From CAZKFA01 sp964551925 (GTDB taxonomy: Bacteria; Cyanobacteriota; Vampirovibrionia; LMEP-6097): 64,000 nt of DNA. The notes under the pieces are model-generated. The model was not told where the DNA came from, ran no database searches, and saw nothing but the letters and a program-made list of their open reading frames with translations. Position 1 is the stretch's first letter. Each line of letters opens with the position of its first letter. The stretch is from the NCBI GenBank assembly GCA_964551925.1, contig CAZKFA010000001.1, positions 1 to 64,000 of the forward strand. The letters run 5' to 3'. Positions 24,355 to 33,583 of this stretch are shown here, piece by piece. The position numbers and the translations under genes are program-made.

Positions 24355-25503
24355 GTGGAAGATTCTTGTAATATAACCAATCGTCTTAATTCGTGGCTGC
24401 AGGGTACTGAAGAATACCAAGCTGGTAAGACTTTTGAATATGTAATGCAACGCTATGGTTTTAAGCGCGAAGAGATTTTGCGTTTGGCTGGTAATGAGAG
24501 CACTATTGGTACTAGCCCACTTGCAATTAAAGCAGCTGAAGAAACGATTAAGAGTTCAAATTTCTATGATGAACCACGCTCAGAATCATTGACAGGTAAT
24601 CTTGAAGAACATTTTAAGGCTAGGGGCTTTGATATGCAGCGACTCGGTGTTGTCGTTGGTAATGGAATGGATAGCATTATTGATCATGTCCTAAAACTCT
24701 TTACTAGTGAGCAGTCTGCGATTATGAATTTTAGTCCAAGCTTTATTTATTATGAGTTTGCTGCTAAGCGCAAAGGAGTTAGTATTCTTGATGTGCCGCG
24801 TCTTTTAATAAAGAACACTAGTGAACTTAGTTACCAGATTGATTTCAAGCGGGCTTTGGAGATGATTAAGCCTCAAGTCAAAGTTGTTTTTTTATGTAGT
24901 CCGAATAATCCAGATGGTTCTGGCGTTTCTGTTGCTGACATAGAAGGTTTTGCAGCAGAGTTGTCAAAGAAAGGAGTTATACTCTTTGTTGATCATGCCT
25001 ATATTGAATTTGCTGATAATGAATATGACGCCTCTAAGCTTGTTGAGAAGTATTCTAATGTAATTATTGGCTATACCTTCTCCAAAGCCTATGCTTTAGC
25101 GGGTTTTAGAGTTGGATATGCTTTAATGGCGCGGGAGTTGAAAGCTAAGTATTTAACTTTGATTACTCCTTTTCTTTGCAGTCGTCCAAGTCTTGCTGCT
25201 GCCAAAGCTGCTCTTGCTGATAGCAATCACTTGCAACAAATAATTGCAAATAATGCTAGCGGTAAGATTTTTTTGAAGGCTGAGTTAGAGAAGCTTGGTG
25301 CTCAAGTTTATGATTCGCAAGCCAATTTTCTTTTGTTTGAGCATAAGAGTAATCCTGCTGCGATATTGCTTGAGAAGCTGATGGCTAAGGGTATTATTAT
25401 TCGAGCAATTTCTGCTGTTTCTAATTATGCACTTAGAGTTACCATCGGTAAACCAGAAGAAAATCAAAGATTTATTGAGGCTCTTAAACTTGTAGTAAAC
25501 TAG
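24355..25503 (+). CDS. hisC: Histidinol-phosphate aminotransferase-like PLP enzyme
   Basis: The family transaminates histidinol phosphate, and often also aromatic amino-acid precursors. Key features are ILRLAGNES near residue 40, GNGMDSIIDHVLK for the PLP phosphate, LCSPNNPDGSG (Asn/Pro/Asp), VDHAYIEF and the PLP lysine in YTFSKAYALAGFRVGYAL, with RVTIGKPEENQRFIEAL at the end. At 382 aa it is slightly longer at the N-terminus than typical HisC. No other his genes are adjacent. An aromatic aminotransferase cannot be excluded. The start is GTG at 24355 with TATAAT seven bases upstream. Confidence 0.83.
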   Translation: MEDSCNITNRLNSWLQGTEEYQAGKTFEYVMQRYGFKREEILRLAGNESTIGTSPLAIKAAEETIKSSNFYDEPRSESLTGNLEEHFKARGFDMQRLGVVVGNGMDSIIDHVLKLFTSEQSAIMNFSPSFIYYEFAAKRKGVSILDVPRLLIKNTSELSYQIDFKRALEMIKPQVKVVFLCSPNNPDGSGVSVADIEGFAAELSKKGVILFVDHAYIEFADNEYDASKLVEKYSNVIIGYTFSKAYALAGFRVGYALMARELKAKYLTLITPFLCSRPSLAAAKAALADSNHLQQIIANNASGKIFLKAELEKLGAQVYDSQANFLLFEHKSNPAAILLEKLMAKGIIIRAISAVSNYALRVTIGKPEENQRFIEALKLVVN

Positions 25504-25515
25504 GATCAGCTCCCC

Positions 25516-27402
25516 ATGCTTAATATAAAGAACTTATTTCGAATTTTTATTGATACTGTATTAATTGCAGTAAGCTTTGTATTAGCAACTTTTTTACGAC
25601 TTGAAGGACATGTTACGACTAGTGCTGATAAATTTATTTGGCAAGTACAACTGTTTAAAATTTTACCTTTGATTGTTTTGGTGTTTGTATCTACTTTGAT
25701 AGTGTTTAACAGCTATAGAAAATTCTGGCGTTATACCAGTGTCGATGAAATTATTCATCTGGCTAGATCTTTGTTTCTTGCTTCTCTTATTATTCTTACA
25801 CCCCGTGTTTTTGGTCTCAGCCCACAAAATTTGGATTTGCTCGGTGTGTCTTATGGAGTAACCGTTATTAACTTTCTATTAGCCCTTGGACTGCTTAGTA
25901 GTGTTCGCTTATTTAGAGCGTATTTGGTTGAGAGACGTAATATTAAACGTCGTTTAGAATCCCTTGGTGGACACTTAAAGCGTACTTTGGTGATTGGTGC
26001 TGGTGAAGCGGGTTTGCAGGTTATTAAAACTATTGCTTCACATCCTGAACAAGGTTTGATGGTGGTGGCTGCTTTAGACGATGATATTAAAAAACATGGC
26101 ATGTTAATAACTAACAACGTCAAAGTCCTTGGACCTGTTGCTGATATTAAGTATTGGGTTGATGAATTGACCTGTGATCAGATCATTGTTGCGATACCAA
26201 GTTTGAGCCTGAGAGAGAAACGTAAGATTAATTTGCTTTGTAGTGAAACTGGCTTAGATATCAGGATTGTACCGGGTGTTGATCAGCTAGCTGGCGGTAA
26301 AGTCACAGTTCAGCAAATTCGCAAATTAAGTGTAGAAGATTTGTTAGGACGCGAGGAAGTTGATTTGACTAGTGAAGATGTTAATCGTTTCCTTAATAAC
26401 AAAAGAGTTCTAGTAACAGGTGCTGGTGGTTCTATTGGTAGAGAGCTTTGTAAGCAATTATTATCCAAGTGTAATATTGCACAGATTTGTTTGTTAGGTA
26501 AGGGTGAGAATTCTATTTTTGAAACCGAACAAGATCTTAAAGAACTTAACCTTAAATCGATTCCAGTTTATACTCGCATTGCTGATATTCGTGAAGCCAA
26601 GCGCATTGACAGTATTATTTCTGAATTTAAGCCGGATGTTGTTTTTCATGCCGCTGCGCACAAGCACGTTAATTTGATGGAGCTCAATCCTTGTGAGGCT
26701 TTTGAGAACAATGTAATAGGTACTCATAACTTAGCCCAGATATCTGGTAAGCATAAAGTTTCTGCTTTTGTCTTGATTAGTACTGATAAGGCTGTTAATC
26801 CAACTAGTATTATGGGCTGTACCAAGAACCTTGCTGAGAAGGCAATGTTAATGGTTTCAAGAATTTATCCAGAGACTAAATATACAGCAGTGCGTTTTGG
26901 TAATGTGCTTGGTAGTCGCGGTTCTGTGTTAACTGTTTGGGAAAAACAATTACGTAGCGGGCAGGCACTGACTGTAACGCATAAAGAGGCTATCCGCTAT
27001 TTTATGACTATCCCGGAAGCTGCTCAGTTAGTGATTCAGGCAAGTTCAAGAGCCAAGAATGGTGAAGTGATGTTGCTTGATATGGGTGAAGCAATTAAAA
27101 TCTTTGATCTTGCTAAGCAATATATTCAGCTTTCAGGATTCACTCTAGAAGACGTTCCTATAGACGTAATTGGTTTGAAGCCTGGCGAGAAATTGTACGA
27201 AGAATTGCTGACAGCTGAGGAGTTTGTTGATTATAGGTTAACAGATAAAATATACAAAGCAAAGATTAATAATATTTTTGATGATGAGCAATTACAAGCA
27301 GAAATAAATCAATTATATGAATTGTCTCAAGCAAATAAAGAAAAAGAACTTAGTGTCAAACTTAGAGAATTAACAGTTTCTGCTAATGCTATTATGCAAT
27401 AG
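25516..27402 (+). CDS. Membrane-anchored nucleotide-sugar dehydratase (CapD/PglF/WbpM family)
   Basis: This family forms 4-keto-6-deoxy sugars from UDP-GlcNAc for capsule, O-antigen or glycoprotein synthesis. The N-terminal 140 aa hold four membrane segments. A CoA-binding-like Rossmann domain follows (TLVIGAGEAGLQVIKTI), then the dehydratase domain with VLVTGAGGSIGRELCKQLL, HAAAHKHVNLME, and STDKAVNPTSIMGCTK, where MGxTK carries the catalytic lysine. FGNVLGSRGSV and GLKPGEKLYEELL complete the family pattern. The length of 628 aa is typical. It follows hisC by 12 bp. The 3' end overlaps the convergent SCP2 gene by 11 nt. Confidence 0.92.
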   Translation: MLNIKNLFRIFIDTVLIAVSFVLATFLRLEGHVTTSADKFIWQVQLFKILPLIVLVFVSTLIVFNSYRKFWRYTSVDEIIHLARSLFLASLIILTPRVFGLSPQNLDLLGVSYGVTVINFLLALGLLSSVRLFRAYLVERRNIKRRLESLGGHLKRTLVIGAGEAGLQVIKTIASHPEQGLMVVAALDDDIKKHGMLITNNVKVLGPVADIKYWVDELTCDQIIVAIPSLSLREKRKINLLCSETGLDIRIVPGVDQLAGGKVTVQQIRKLSVEDLLGREEVDLTSEDVNRFLNNKRVLVTGAGGSIGRELCKQLLSKCNIAQICLLGKGENSIFETEQDLKELNLKSIPVYTRIADIREAKRIDSIISEFKPDVVFHAAAHKHVNLMELNPCEAFENNVIGTHNLAQISGKHKVSAFVLISTDKAVNPTSIMGCTKNLAEKAMLMVSRIYPETKYTAVRFGNVLGSRGSVLTVWEKQLRSGQALTVTHKEAIRYFMTIPEAAQLVIQASSRAKNGEVMLLDMGEAIKIFDLAKQYIQLSGFTLEDVPIDVIGLKPGEKLYEELLTAEEFVDYRLTDKIYKAKINNIFDDEQLQAEINQLYELSQANKEKELSVKLRELTVSANAIMQ

Positions 27403-27715
27403 GGAACATTGTTTGTAGCTTCATTGCAAGATTCATATCACCCTTGATTTTGAGCTTACCTTGCATAAATGCCATTTGAGAATTAAGTTTACCTTCACGA
27501 ATAGCCATCCAGTCTTTATCGGCTAGAGCAATTTCAACAGAAGGAGTTGGTACTCCACCTTTGATTAAATTACAGACTCCATTTTCAATTTTGAATGCCC
27601 AGATTCCGCCTTCTGGTCCAGAAATATTGAACTGATAAGTAGCATTTATACCACTAGCTGCTTTGGGGTTGAAATGTTTTAACATTTCATCAAATACATC
27701 ACCGATTTTTACCAT
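27392..27715 (-). CDS. SCP2 sterol-carrier-like domain protein
   Basis: The 107-residue protein matches the stand-alone SCP2 lipid-binding fold: KAASGINATYQFNISG, GGIWAFKIENGVCNLIKG, PSVEIALADKDWMAIREGKLNSQMAF, ending in MQGKLKIKGDMNLAMKLQTMF. It likely binds a lipid or acyl compound in the cytoplasm; the ligand is unknown. TATAAA (minus strand) lies four bases before the ATG, suggesting a leaderless mRNA. It is convergent with the CapD-like gene and divergent from sucC. Confidence 0.88.
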   Translation of the reverse strand: MVKIGDVFDEMLKHFNPKAASGINATYQFNISGPEGGIWAFKIENGVCNLIKGGVPTPSVEIALADKDWMAIREGKLNSQMAFMQGKLKIKGDMNLAMKLQTMFPIA

Positions 27716-27815
27716 AGATTTTATAGTCTAACAGATTTAGCATGGAATCGCAGTTAGGGACTGAAGATAATCCCCATTTTACTAATAATTTAGTAATTAG
27801 AGCAAAATACTAAGA

Positions 27816-27821
27816 TACAAT
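27816..27821 (+). promoter_or_regulatory. sucCD -10 element
   Basis: TACAAT ends seven bases before the sucC ATG at 27829. No Shine-Dalgarno is present, whereas the second gene sucD has AGGAG. Confidence 0.5.
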
Positions 27822-27828
27822 AAAAATT

Positions 27829-28935
27829 ATGAGACTAAGAGAATACGAGGCAAAAGAACTATTTAGAGAAGCAGGTATCGCTACTCCAAAGGGCAAAGTA
27901 ATAAAGTGTGCTGAAGAGGTTTTTTCAGTTAAGGAGTTTCCTTGTACTCTTAAGACACAAGTTCTTACTGGTGGGCGTGGTAAAGCTGGCGGTATTAAAT
28001 TTGCTGATAACGCTAATGATGCTTATAAGAAAGCTCAAGATATTTTTAAATTACAAATCAAAGGTGATTTGCCTACTGCAATTTTGGTTGAACCTAAAGT
28101 GGTTATCAAAAAAGAACTTTATGTTGCGATTCTGATTGATCGCGCCTATCGTGGTCCTATTATTATGGGAGCTGCTGAAGGTGGAATTGAAATTGAAACC
28201 TCTGGTAATGTACAAATAGTTCCAGTGACAGCTGGTAATTATCATCCGTTCCTTGGGCGCAAAATGGCTACTCTATTGGGTTTGAAGGGTAAGGATGTTT
28301 TGAAGTTTGGTAGTATTATTGATAAGCTTTGGCAAGTTTACACTCAATATGATTGTGATTTGACTGAAATTAATCCTTTGATTATTGATGGTGATGATAA
28401 TTTCGTCGCACTTGATGGCAAAGTTACTATTAATGAAGATGCGCTTGATAGACAACCACGTTTCGATGGTAAGCTTGCTGAACATCTTACTGACCTTGGT
28501 GAAAGAGAGTTTAAAGGCAAAATGTGCGATCTGAATATCGTTGAGCTTGAAGGTAATATCGGTATCCTCTGTAATGGAGCGGGTTTGACAATGGCTACTA
28601 TGGATTTAGTTTTTCATCATGGTGGTAAGCCATCTAACTTCTTAGATGTTGGCGGTGGTGCTAGTAAGGAGCACGTTGCAAGAGCTTTAGATTTAGTGGC
28701 ATCGAGCAAAGATGTAAAAGTTCTTTTGGTAAATATTCTTGGTGGAATTACTGATTGTACTGAAGTCGCTAACGCGCTTAAATACTATAAAGAAATTAGA
28801 CCGGACGCTAAGATGGTTGTAAGGCTGGTTGGTAATAATGAAGAAGCAGCAGCTAAGATCATGACAGAGGCCGGCATTCCCACTACTAATATATTAGACG
28901 AGGCAGTAAAGAAGGCAGTTGCAACAGCAGCTTAG
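27829..28935 (+). CDS. sucC: Succinate-CoA ligase, beta subunit
   Basis: It carries the nucleotide-binding ATP-grasp domain of the TCA-cycle enzyme that interconverts succinyl-CoA and succinate with ATP or GTP formation. It starts MRLREYEAKELFREAGIATPKG and has KTQVLTGGRGKAGGI, DCDLTEINPLII and the CoA-ligase half with GNIGILCNGAGLTMATMDLV and NILGGITDC. The length of 368 aa is slightly shorter than E. coli SucC but complete. sucD follows after 9 bp. Leaderless start as judged from TACAAT at 27816-27821. Confidence 0.96.
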   Translation: MRLREYEAKELFREAGIATPKGKVIKCAEEVFSVKEFPCTLKTQVLTGGRGKAGGIKFADNANDAYKKAQDIFKLQIKGDLPTAILVEPKVVIKKELYVAILIDRAYRGPIIMGAAEGGIEIETSGNVQIVPVTAGNYHPFLGRKMATLLGLKGKDVLKFGSIIDKLWQVYTQYDCDLTEINPLIIDGDDNFVALDGKVTINEDALDRQPRFDGKLAEHLTDLGEREFKGKMCDLNIVELEGNIGILCNGAGLTMATMDLVFHHGGKPSNFLDVGGGASKEHVARALDLVASSKDVKVLLVNILGGITDCTEVANALKYYKEIRPDAKMVVRLVGNNEEAAAKIMTEAGIPTTNILDEAVKKAVATAA

Positions 28936-28944
28936 GAGTTTATC

Positions 28945-29823
28945 ATGGCAATATTAATTAACAAAAACACAAAAGTAGTAGTTCAAGGTATCACTGGTGC
29001 TATGGGGCAGACTCATACTAAGCTAATGCAAAAATACGGCACTAAAATTGTCGCTGGTGTTACACCAGGTAAAGGTGGACAAGAGATTAATGGCATACCT
29101 GTTTTTGATTCAGTGCAAGAAGCTGTAACTAAAACTGGTGCTAACTGTTCAGTGATTTTTGTACCTCCGTATCTAGCTTTAGATGCGGCTCTTGAAGCAA
29201 TTGATGCTGGTGTTCCATTGATTTCTGTTATCACTGAAGGTCTACCACCACAAGATGCTGTTAAATTGCATGCCCAAGCTGAGGCCAAAGGAGTGTTAGT
29301 TAATGGTCCAAATTGTCCTGGAATTATTACTCCAGGAGAGTGTTTGATTGGTATTCATCCGGGTTCAATTTATTCTGCTGGTAGAGTTGGATTGATTTCT
29401 CGTTCTGGAACTTTGACTTATGAGATTGGTCTAGGTTTGAAACAAGCAGGTATTGGTATCTCAACAGCTGTTGGTATTGGTGGCGATCCAATTATTGGTA
29501 TCGATCAAATCAAGTCATTAGAACTATTTGAGAATGATCCTGAGACTGATTTGATTATCCTTGTCGGTGAGATTGGTGGTACTGCTGAAGAAGATGCTGC
29601 TGAGTATATTAAGTCTCATATCAAGAAACCTGTTATTGGTTATATCGCTGGTAGAACCGCTCCAGAAGGCAAACGTATGGGGCATGCTGGTGCAATCATC
29701 TCTGGCAATAAGGGTACAGCTCAATCTAAGACTGAAGCTTTTCAAGCTGCCGGTGTGAAGGTAGCTAAGACTCCTAGCGAAATTATTGAACTTGTTAAAG
29801 CTCAAGTTGCAGTTGCGGCGTAA
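28945..29823 (+). CDS. sucD: Succinate-CoA ligase, alpha subunit
   Basis: It binds CoA and carries the phosphohistidine of the SucCD enzyme. The N-terminal Rossmann fold reads VVVQGITGAMGQTHTKLM, then GPNCPGIITPGE and the active-site histidine in GKRMGHAGAIISG (about residue 247). The length of 292 aa is normal. AGGAG lies just before the ATG, so it is expressed as the second gene of the sucCD operon. A perfect AT-rich palindrome (29824-29848) begins at the first base after its stop codon. Confidence 0.97.
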   Translation: MAILINKNTKVVVQGITGAMGQTHTKLMQKYGTKIVAGVTPGKGGQEINGIPVFDSVQEAVTKTGANCSVIFVPPYLALDAALEAIDAGVPLISVITEGLPPQDAVKLHAQAEAKGVLVNGPNCPGIITPGECLIGIHPGSIYSAGRVGLISRSGTLTYEIGLGLKQAGIGISTAVGIGGDPIIGIDQIKSLELFENDPETDLIILVGEIGGTAEEDAAEYIKSHIKKPVIGYIAGRTAPEGKRMGHAGAIISGNKGTAQSKTEAFQAAGVKVAKTPSEIIELVKAQVAVAA

Positions 29824-29848
29824 CTTTACTATACACTGTATAGTAAAG
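29824..29848. repeat. Perfect 12-bp-arm palindrome between sucD and secA
   Basis: CTTTACTATACA and its exact reverse complement flank a single central C. It fills the gap between the stop codons of two convergent genes. It shares the TACACTGTA core with 38330-38350 and 61457-61473 and, in complement form, 44450-44484. It could act as a bidirectional 3'-end signal. Confidence 0.75.
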
Positions 29849-29849
29849 A

Positions 29850-32696
29850 CTAGGCTGCTTTTGCTCTAACTTCTATCTGTGAGTGATAGAGTAATATGAT
29901 TGTATTTCTTTTGATGTCAGCGAGCAGCTCGTCGAACATATCAAAGCTCTCTCTCTTATATTCAATTAATGGATCTTTTTGAGCATAGCCACGTAAGTGT
30001 ATACCTTCCTTGAGTGAGTCCATCCCATGCAAGTGACTGATCCACTTCGTATCTATGACGTGGAGCATGATTTGTCTTTCGGCTTCACGTATAACATCAA
30101 GTCCTAATTGCTTTTCTTTTGTAGAATACAGATCGATAGTGCATTTGCGTGCCTGTGTTAGTAAGGAGTCGAAGCCAGATTCACTAAAGCTTTCAATTGG
30201 ATCTATAGACCGAATTACATCTTCTGTGAAATCAGCTTTGAGCTGTCCAAAGATTTGTGCAATTGGACTTAACCCCTGCGAATCATCATACCAAAGTTCT
30301 GTTGGTAAATTTGGGCTAATATGGGTGTAAATAATATGGTCAACATGCTCTTGAATCATTTTGACAATATTCTCATGTATGTCGCTTCCTTCAAGGATTT
30401 CACGACGCTCTCTGTAAATAACTTCTCTTTGTGTGTTAATAACATCGTCATATTGAAGTACATGCTTTCTCATATCAAAATGATAGGCTTCAACTTTTTT
30501 CTGAGAGTTATTGATGGCACTGCTAATGATGCTAGCTTCGATTGGTAAGTCCTCATCAGCATTAAGCATATTCATTATGCCAACTACTTTCTCGCCACCA
30601 AAAATCCTCATTAAATTGTCTTCTAGAGATAGATAGAATCTTGCCTGTCCAGGATCTCCTTGGCGAGCGCATCTACCACATAGCTGATTATCAATTCTAC
30701 GGCTTTCATGTCTTTCACTACCAATAACATATAGTCCACCAGCCTTAAGAACCTCTTGCTGAGCCTCTTTGTCGACTACATTGTAGTTTGGGTTGTTAGG
30801 ATCACTTGATAAGTGACCACCTAGAATAATATCAGTGCCTCGTCCTGCCATATTAGTAGCAATTGTGATTGCGCCAGGTCTTCCAGCTTCTCGAATGATC
30901 TGAGCTTCTTTTTGGTGATGTTTTGCGTTTAATACATTAAATTTCAAGCCATTACGAATAGCTTCCAGTAGATTAATTGAGTTCATGACACTGTCAATAG
31001 CAAACACAAGATCTTCTTTTGGTTTGCTTTCTGTTTCATAGATGACATCAACCATTTTTTGGAAGTCAATTGCTTTGAGGTTAGCCGGTCTTTCTAGTGT
31101 TTTGCTGAATTCCTGTAGTAACGCTTTGGTCTTTGCATTGTTTGTTAATAGTTTAGTAAGGCGTTTGATCCTAAACTCTAACACGCCTAATGTGTGAACT
31201 GGGCGTGAAAGTATCTCAGCAATTGCTTCTGACTTCTCTATGCTCGTAGTACCAATAAGTACCGGCATGCCATTATTATGTGCGGCAATGATGTCTTCAG
31301 CGATTGCGATGAATTTAATCTTTTCATTTTTGTAAACAATATCATTGAGGATTGTGCGTGCATTAGATTTGTTTGTAGGTATCTGTAGAACACCAAGGTT
31401 ATAAATTTTCTCAAATTCTTCAGCTTCAGTGAGAGCAGTACCAGTCATCCCCGAGAGCTTAGGATATAGTCTGAATAAGTTTTGGAAGGTAATGCTTGCC
31501 ATTGTTAGAGTCTCTTCTTGAATAGGGACTCCTTCTTTGGCTTCGATGGCTTGATGTAAGCCATCACTCCAGCGACGCCCTTCCATTAAGCGTCCAGTAA
31601 ATTCATCGACAATAACAATTTCATTGCGGTTAGACTTCTCACCTTTCTTGACTATATAGTCAACGTCTTTTGTAAATAATTCTTTAGCTCTTAGAGCTTG
31701 TATTAAATGCTGTGCTAGATTGAGTTCTGGGTCCCATAGGTCTTTGACTTTGAGGATTTGTTCGGCGGCTTTAATGCCAGAATCATTGAGGATTACGTTC
31801 TTTGCTTTCTCGTCAACGTAATAATGAGCATGTTCTGCAATATCTTTCTCTGATTCCCCCTTTTGTAATTGTTTTGCAACTTTGTTCATGCTTAGGTATA
31901 TTTCTTTGCGTCTAGCATCAGGCATGCCGCTGATAATCAAAGGAGTCCTAGCTTCATCTATAAGAATACTGTCTACCTCGTCTATGATTGCCATGTAGTA
32001 AGGACGTTGAACGCAATCCTGAAGGCTTGTCTCCATATTGTCTCTTAAATAATCAAAACCAAATTCGTTGTTTGTACCATAAGTTATGTCACAAGCATAT
32101 GCTTCTCTACGATCTTCATGTTCCATTCCAGAAATAATTAAGCCAACACTAAGTCCTAAGAATTTATATAGCTTGCCCATCCATTCAGAATCTCGACGTG
32201 CGAGGTAATCATTGACAGTGATCACGTGTACTCCGCGACCAGTAAGGGCATTAAGATAGGCTGGTAGAGTACAAACCAAGGTCTTACCCTCACCTGTCTG
32301 CATTTCAGCGATGCCGCCTCTGTGTAATTGAATACCACCAATTAATTGCACATCAAAATGGCGCATCTGTAAAACTCGTTTAGCGGCTTCTCTACATACA
32401 GCAAAGGCTTCTGGTAAAATCTGATTAAGAATTTGAGCAAGAACTCTATCATGAGAAGTTCTTAATTGCCCAGGCATTTTTGCAACATCATCTTTGATGA
32501 GCTTGATATATTCGACAGCAGTAAGTGACTCTTTAATCCTGTTTTTGAATTCAGTTGTTTTGGCTTGCAATTCAGCATCAGTAAGAGCCGCAATTTCTTG
32601 CTCTAGTTTGTTAACTAAATCAACAGTGGGTCTTATCTCTACTAATAGTTTCTCGTTGGGATCTCCCCAAAACGCCTTCAATACTTGCTGTAACAT
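29850..32696 (-). CDS. secA: Protein translocase ATPase SecA with an extra insertion
   Basis: SecA drives post-translational export through SecYEG. Walker A is MQTGEGKTLV, Walker B is IIDEVDSILIDEART, and TMASITFQNLFRLYPKLSGMTGTA is typical. Between TSIEKSE and FNVLNAK there are 95 residues (30942-31226) where E. coli has about 12, an insertion of roughly 83 aa in the second nucleotide-binding domain. Motif VI reads GRCARQGDPG instead of the usual GRSGRQGDPG or GRAGRQGDPG. The zinc-binding C-terminal tail is missing; the protein ends QIEVRAKAA. The start is the ATG at 32696, with TATAAT (minus strand, 32705-32710) ending eight bases before it, overlapping the end of the sigma-factor gene. Confidence 0.95.
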   Translation of the reverse strand: MLQQVLKAFWGDPNEKLLVEIRPTVDLVNKLEQEIAALTDAELQAKTTEFKNRIKESLTAVEYIKLIKDDVAKMPGQLRTSHDRVLAQILNQILPEAFAVCREAAKRVLQMRHFDVQLIGGIQLHRGGIAEMQTGEGKTLVCTLPAYLNALTGRGVHVITVNDYLARRDSEWMGKLYKFLGLSVGLIISGMEHEDRREAYACDITYGTNNEFGFDYLRDNMETSLQDCVQRPYYMAIIDEVDSILIDEARTPLIISGMPDARRKEIYLSMNKVAKQLQKGESEKDIAEHAHYYVDEKAKNVILNDSGIKAAEQILKVKDLWDPELNLAQHLIQALRAKELFTKDVDYIVKKGEKSNRNEIVIVDEFTGRLMEGRRWSDGLHQAIEAKEGVPIQEETLTMASITFQNLFRLYPKLSGMTGTALTEAEEFEKIYNLGVLQIPTNKSNARTILNDIVYKNEKIKFIAIAEDIIAAHNNGMPVLIGTTSIEKSEAIAEILSRPVHTLGVLEFRIKRLTKLLTNNAKTKALLQEFSKTLERPANLKAIDFQKMVDVIYETESKPKEDLVFAIDSVMNSINLLEAIRNGLKFNVLNAKHHQKEAQIIREAGRPGAITIATNMAGRGTDIILGGHLSSDPNNPNYNVVDKEAQQEVLKAGGLYVIGSERHESRRIDNQLCGRCARQGDPGQARFYLSLEDNLMRIFGGEKVVGIMNMLNADEDLPIEASIISSAINNSQKKVEAYHFDMRKHVLQYDDVINTQREVIYRERREILEGSDIHENIVKMIQEHVDHIIYTHISPNLPTELWYDDSQGLSPIAQIFGQLKADFTEDVIRSIDPIESFSESGFDSLLTQARKCTIDLYSTKEKQLGLDVIREAERQIMLHVIDTKWISHLHGMDSLKEGIHLRGYAQKDPLIEYKRESFDMFDELLADIKRNTIILLYHSQIEVRAKAA

Positions 32697-32704
32697 CAGC
32701 AATA

Positions 32705-32710
32705 ATTATA
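32705..32710 (-). promoter_or_regulatory. secA -10 element inside the end of the sigma-factor gene
   Basis: TATAAT on the minus strand ends eight bases before the secA ATG. It overlaps the last codons of the upstream sigma gene. Confidence 0.5.
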
Positions 32711-33572
32711 CTTCATAACCTTTCATAAGTACTCTAAGTTTTTGTAAAACTTTCATGTGTAATTGAGAGGCTCTTGATTCTGAGACACCAAGAACGTCAC
32801 CAATTTCTCTAAATGTAAGCTTTTGATAGTGGTATAAAGCGACAACTAAGCGGTCCCTTTGGCTTAAGTTAGAAATGGCTTGTTTTAGTTTTTCCTTCAA
32901 TAATTGACGTTCAGTATAGTCCTCTTGAGACTCACTGTTGCTAGCAAGGTTATCTAGTAAAGAAATTTTTGAATCTTCAAAAGGTCGAGTTGCTTCAGTT
33001 GAGTCTAGTGAGAATACAATTGAGTTTGCCTCTCGTTTCATTGTGCGCAAATCTTCAGAGTCGATATCTAGGACTTTTTTAACTTCAGCATCAGTAGGAG
33101 CACGTCCTAATTGTTTTTCTAGAATAATTACGGCCTCGTTGAATTTCTTAACTCTTGTTCTTCCTGTTCTGCTGAGGAAATCTCTTGATCTTAGGAAGTC
33201 TAGAATCTCACCTCGAACACGATTAATTGCAAAAGTCTCAAATGAGCATTTTTGTTGAGGATCAAATCTGTCAACGGCTTCAATTAAACCAATAGTTCCA
33301 TAACCTAATAAATCTTCTCTATCAAAGTCAGCAGTTTCAATATGTGGAAATCTACCAATAACCCAATTAACTATAAAAGCGTATCTTTTGATTAGAGTCT
33401 CGCGTAAATGAGCTGGACGGTTTTGAGCGTTATATTTATTCCAGAGCCTGATAGATTCTTCTTTGTCTCTTAGTTTGGCATCGCTGCGAGATAAGTCTCT
33501 AGACTGTTCTGTCAAGCTTTTGCTTTTAGCTGATTGAATCACCGAATTTTCTTTTGCCTTAGAGTCTTTCAT
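32706..33572 (-). CDS. FliA/WhiG-type (sigma-28) RNA polymerase sigma factor
   Basis: It directs RNA polymerase to a special promoter set, in many bacteria flagellar or developmental genes. Region 2 is clear (DREDLLGYGTIGLIEAVDRFD, FAINRVRGEILDFLRS), with region 3 (LGRAPTDAEV) and region 4 (LSQRDRLVVALYHYQ then LTFREIGDVLGVSESRASQLH). About 30 charged, disordered residues precede the domain, longer than E. coli FliA. At 288 aa it is a plausible alternative factor, not the housekeeping one. It starts ten bases after the gene at 33584-33946 with GGTGA upstream, so those two form an operon. No flagellar genes are in view. Confidence 0.9.
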   Translation of the reverse strand: MKDSKAKENSVIQSAKSKSLTEQSRDLSRSDAKLRDKEESIRLWNKYNAQNRPAHLRETLIKRYAFIVNWVIGRFPHIETADFDREDLLGYGTIGLIEAVDRFDPQQKCSFETFAINRVRGEILDFLRSRDFLSRTGRTRVKKFNEAVIILEKQLGRAPTDAEVKKVLDIDSEDLRTMKREANSIVFSLDSTEATRPFEDSKISLLDNLASNSESQEDYTERQLLKEKLKQAISNLSQRDRLVVALYHYQKLTFREIGDVLGVSESRASQLHMKVLQKLRVLMKGYEV

Positions 33573-33583
33573 AGTTTCACCAA

